Source: Desulfotomaculum sp. (GTDB taxonomy: Bacteria; Bacillota; Desulfotomaculia; Desulfotomaculales; Nap2-2B). From it: 6,030 nucleotides of DNA. Location: positions 1 to 6,030 of the forward strand of contig DOTD01000096.1 of the NCBI GenBank assembly GCA_003513005.1, read 5' to 3'. Below, piece by piece: positions 5,541-6,030 of the stretch (positions within the stretch are counted from its first letter, which is position 1; each line of letters opens with the position of its first letter). The notes beneath the pieces are model-generated. The model was not told the origin of the DNA and made no database searches. It worked only from the letters and a program-made list of their open reading frames with translations. Both the position numbers and the translations under genes were made by a program.

Positions 5541-5625
5541 CTGAGGGAGGAATAATGTAGGAGTCTTACTTCTCTCTTCCCGTTAGCCTGAAAAAGGCTG
5601 CCTTCGCTTTTGGCGAAGGTTTTTT
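5541..5625 (+). ncRNA. Candidate structured small RNA, about 85 nt
   Basis: Downstream of the promoter the transcript can fold into three elements. The first is a nested stem with GGGAGGA (5545-5551) pairing TCTTCCC and GTAGG pairing CTTAC inside. The second is an AGCC/GGCT hairpin (5585-5599) with an A-rich loop. The last is CCTTCGC/GCGAAGG (5601-5619) followed by six T. A ribosome-like GGGAGG (5545-5550) leads to ATG (5555) directly followed by TAG, so nothing longer is translated there. The next gene on the plus strand is not in reach, which argues against a riboswitch leader. I recognise no known RNA class. The pairing is by eye and lacks covariation support. Confidence 0.35.
5601..5625 (+). 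terminator. Intrinsic terminator, plus strand
   Basis: A 7-bp stem CCTTCGC/GCGAAGG (8 bp with a G-T wobble) with a TTTTG loop is followed directly by TTTTTT (5620-5625). It would end the candidate small RNA. Confidence 0.75.
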
Positions 5626-5637
5626 CTCCTTTGCGAT

Positions 5638-5670
5638 AAAATGGACTTTTCGATATGAAAAGTCCATTTT
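5638..5670 (-). terminator. Terminator-like hairpin after the DUF5652 gene
   Basis: A perfect 14-bp stem (5638-5651 with 5657-5670) with a 5-nt loop lies 20 nt past the DUF5652 stop. Its minus-strand arm ends in TTTT, with a short U tract. It is AT-rich at both ends, so termination may be partial; it is symmetric and could also act on plus-strand transcripts. Confidence 0.6.
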
Positions 5671-5690
5671 CATCCTTAAGTAATATTGTT

Positions 5691-5909
5691 CTATCTTATG
5701 TATCTCCCCACAAGTTTCCTGCGGAAAAAGAGCAGGTAAATAATTTCGAGAACACCAGCAGTGTTAACAATACACAGAACGATATACCATACTATCTGAC
5801 TGCCGCGTGCGGAATGCCATAAAGCTAAGGCTTTCCATAACAGAGACCAGGCAATTAACAGAGAAAATAACAATGGGTTGTGCTGGATCATTTGAGTCAA
5901 TTCGTTCAT
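5691..5909 (-). CDS. DUF5652 family small membrane protein
   Basis: A 72-residue protein with two membrane helices, at about residues 12-32 and 38-62. The pattern IAWSLLWKALALWHSAR, then WYIVLCIVNTAGVLEIIYLLFF, matches the DUF5652 type, with paired Trp-Lys and the conserved N-T-x-G-x-x-E-I-I-Y. The family's role is unknown. An ATG at 5945 would add 12 residues but overlaps the promoter -10. The ATG at 5909 has AAAGGAG (5917-5923) at a 7-nt spacing and is clearly the start. The gene appears monocistronic, with its own sigma-A promoter and a hairpin after it. The basic C-terminal tail (RRKLVGRYIR) suggests that both ends face the cytosol. Confidence 0.83.
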   Translation of the reverse strand: MNELTQMIQHNPLLFSLLIAWSLLWKALALWHSARGSQIVWYIVLCIVNTAGVLEIIYLLFFRRKLVGRYIR

Positions 5910-5943
5910 TTTTAAGCTCCTTTCCTCAAAATTATCCTTTTTC

Positions 5944-5972
5944 ATGATATCAAAAATACGAGCTCATCACAA
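5944..5972 (-). promoter_or_regulatory. Sigma-A promoter of the DUF5652 gene
   Basis: On the minus strand TTGTGA (5967-5972) and TATCAT (5944-5949) are separated by 17 bp, with TG one base ahead of the -10 (extended -10). The predicted leader is about 25-30 nt, ending in the AAAGGAG site. The upstream ATG at 5945 lies inside the -10, so it cannot be in the transcript. Confidence 0.65.
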
Positions 5973-6030
5973 TATAATCTTGTCGGACTGAAACAGCGGA
6001 TCCGATACAGAAACAATAAGGCTTCCGGTT

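Larger units (their letters stand above)
5302..5690. other. Gene-free stretch with several hairpins
   Basis: I see no convincing gene here on either strand. It contains the ribosome site of the band-7 remnant, a TATAAT-like box on the plus strand (5404-5409) without a fitting -35, three terminator-like hairpins and a candidate short RNA. The plus frame spanning 5249-5515 runs across a terminator and encodes a Phe/Leu-rich antisense-type peptide, so it is not counted. Confidence 0.6.

Noticed and set aside
5519..5625. Known riboswitch class in the structured RNA region
   Set aside because: No conserved core of the classes I know (for example preQ1, fluoride, c-di-GMP, ZTP) is visible, and no plus-strand gene follows to be regulated.

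Overview
The window looks like chromosomal DNA from a low-to-mid GC, probably endospore-forming Firmicute, most likely a Clostridia/Peptococcaceae-type bacterium. The evidence is strong AAAGGAG-type ribosome sites, intrinsic terminators with U-runs, consensus-like sigma-A promoters, and families common in that group (DUF1540, YmaF, LysM-BsuPI, SIMPL, DUF5652, GufA-like ZIP). Genus cannot be fixed from the sequence. I see no CRISPR array, insertion sequence, tRNA or rRNA, and no recognisable defence system.

Layout. Positions 1-165 hold a decayed-looking minus-strand coding remnant and a perfect 14-bp palindrome. A small Cys-rich DUF1540 gene (+, 257-508) converges on a ZIP-family metal transporter (-, 587-1390) over a shared bidirectional terminator. 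Next come two minus-strand single-gene units, each with its own terminator: a LysM-BsuPI-carbohydrate-binding-like protein (1584-2678) and a membrane-anchored SIMPL protein (2852-3595). A His-rich YmaF protein (+, 3845-4138) sits behind a candidate sigma-K promoter and a 12-bp tandem repeat. It converges with a small three-helix membrane protein (-, 4158-4472).

Upstream of that lies a prohibitin/band-7 gene (-, 4623 to about 5268). It is broken by an internal deletion of roughly 50-55 codons plus a frame change, and possibly also by loss of its start codon. Between it and a two-helix DUF5652 gene (-, 5691-5909) is a 300-400 bp gene-free stretch with three terminator-like hairpins. This stretch also contains a candidate short structured plus-strand RNA (about 5541-5625) with its own promoter and terminator.

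Functionally this is a string of small, mostly monocistronic genes rather than a pathway. Themes are metal handling (ZIP transporter; possible metal ligands in YmaF and DUF1540), envelope or spore surface (LysM protein, SIMPL, band-7) and small membrane proteins. Candidate sigma-E and sigma-K promoters ahead of DUF1540 and YmaF suggest sporulation expression. The points most worth a second look are the candidate RNA, the band-7 pseudogene, the periodic HxH array in YmaF and the LysM-BsuPI-CBM architecture. None of them establishes a new system.
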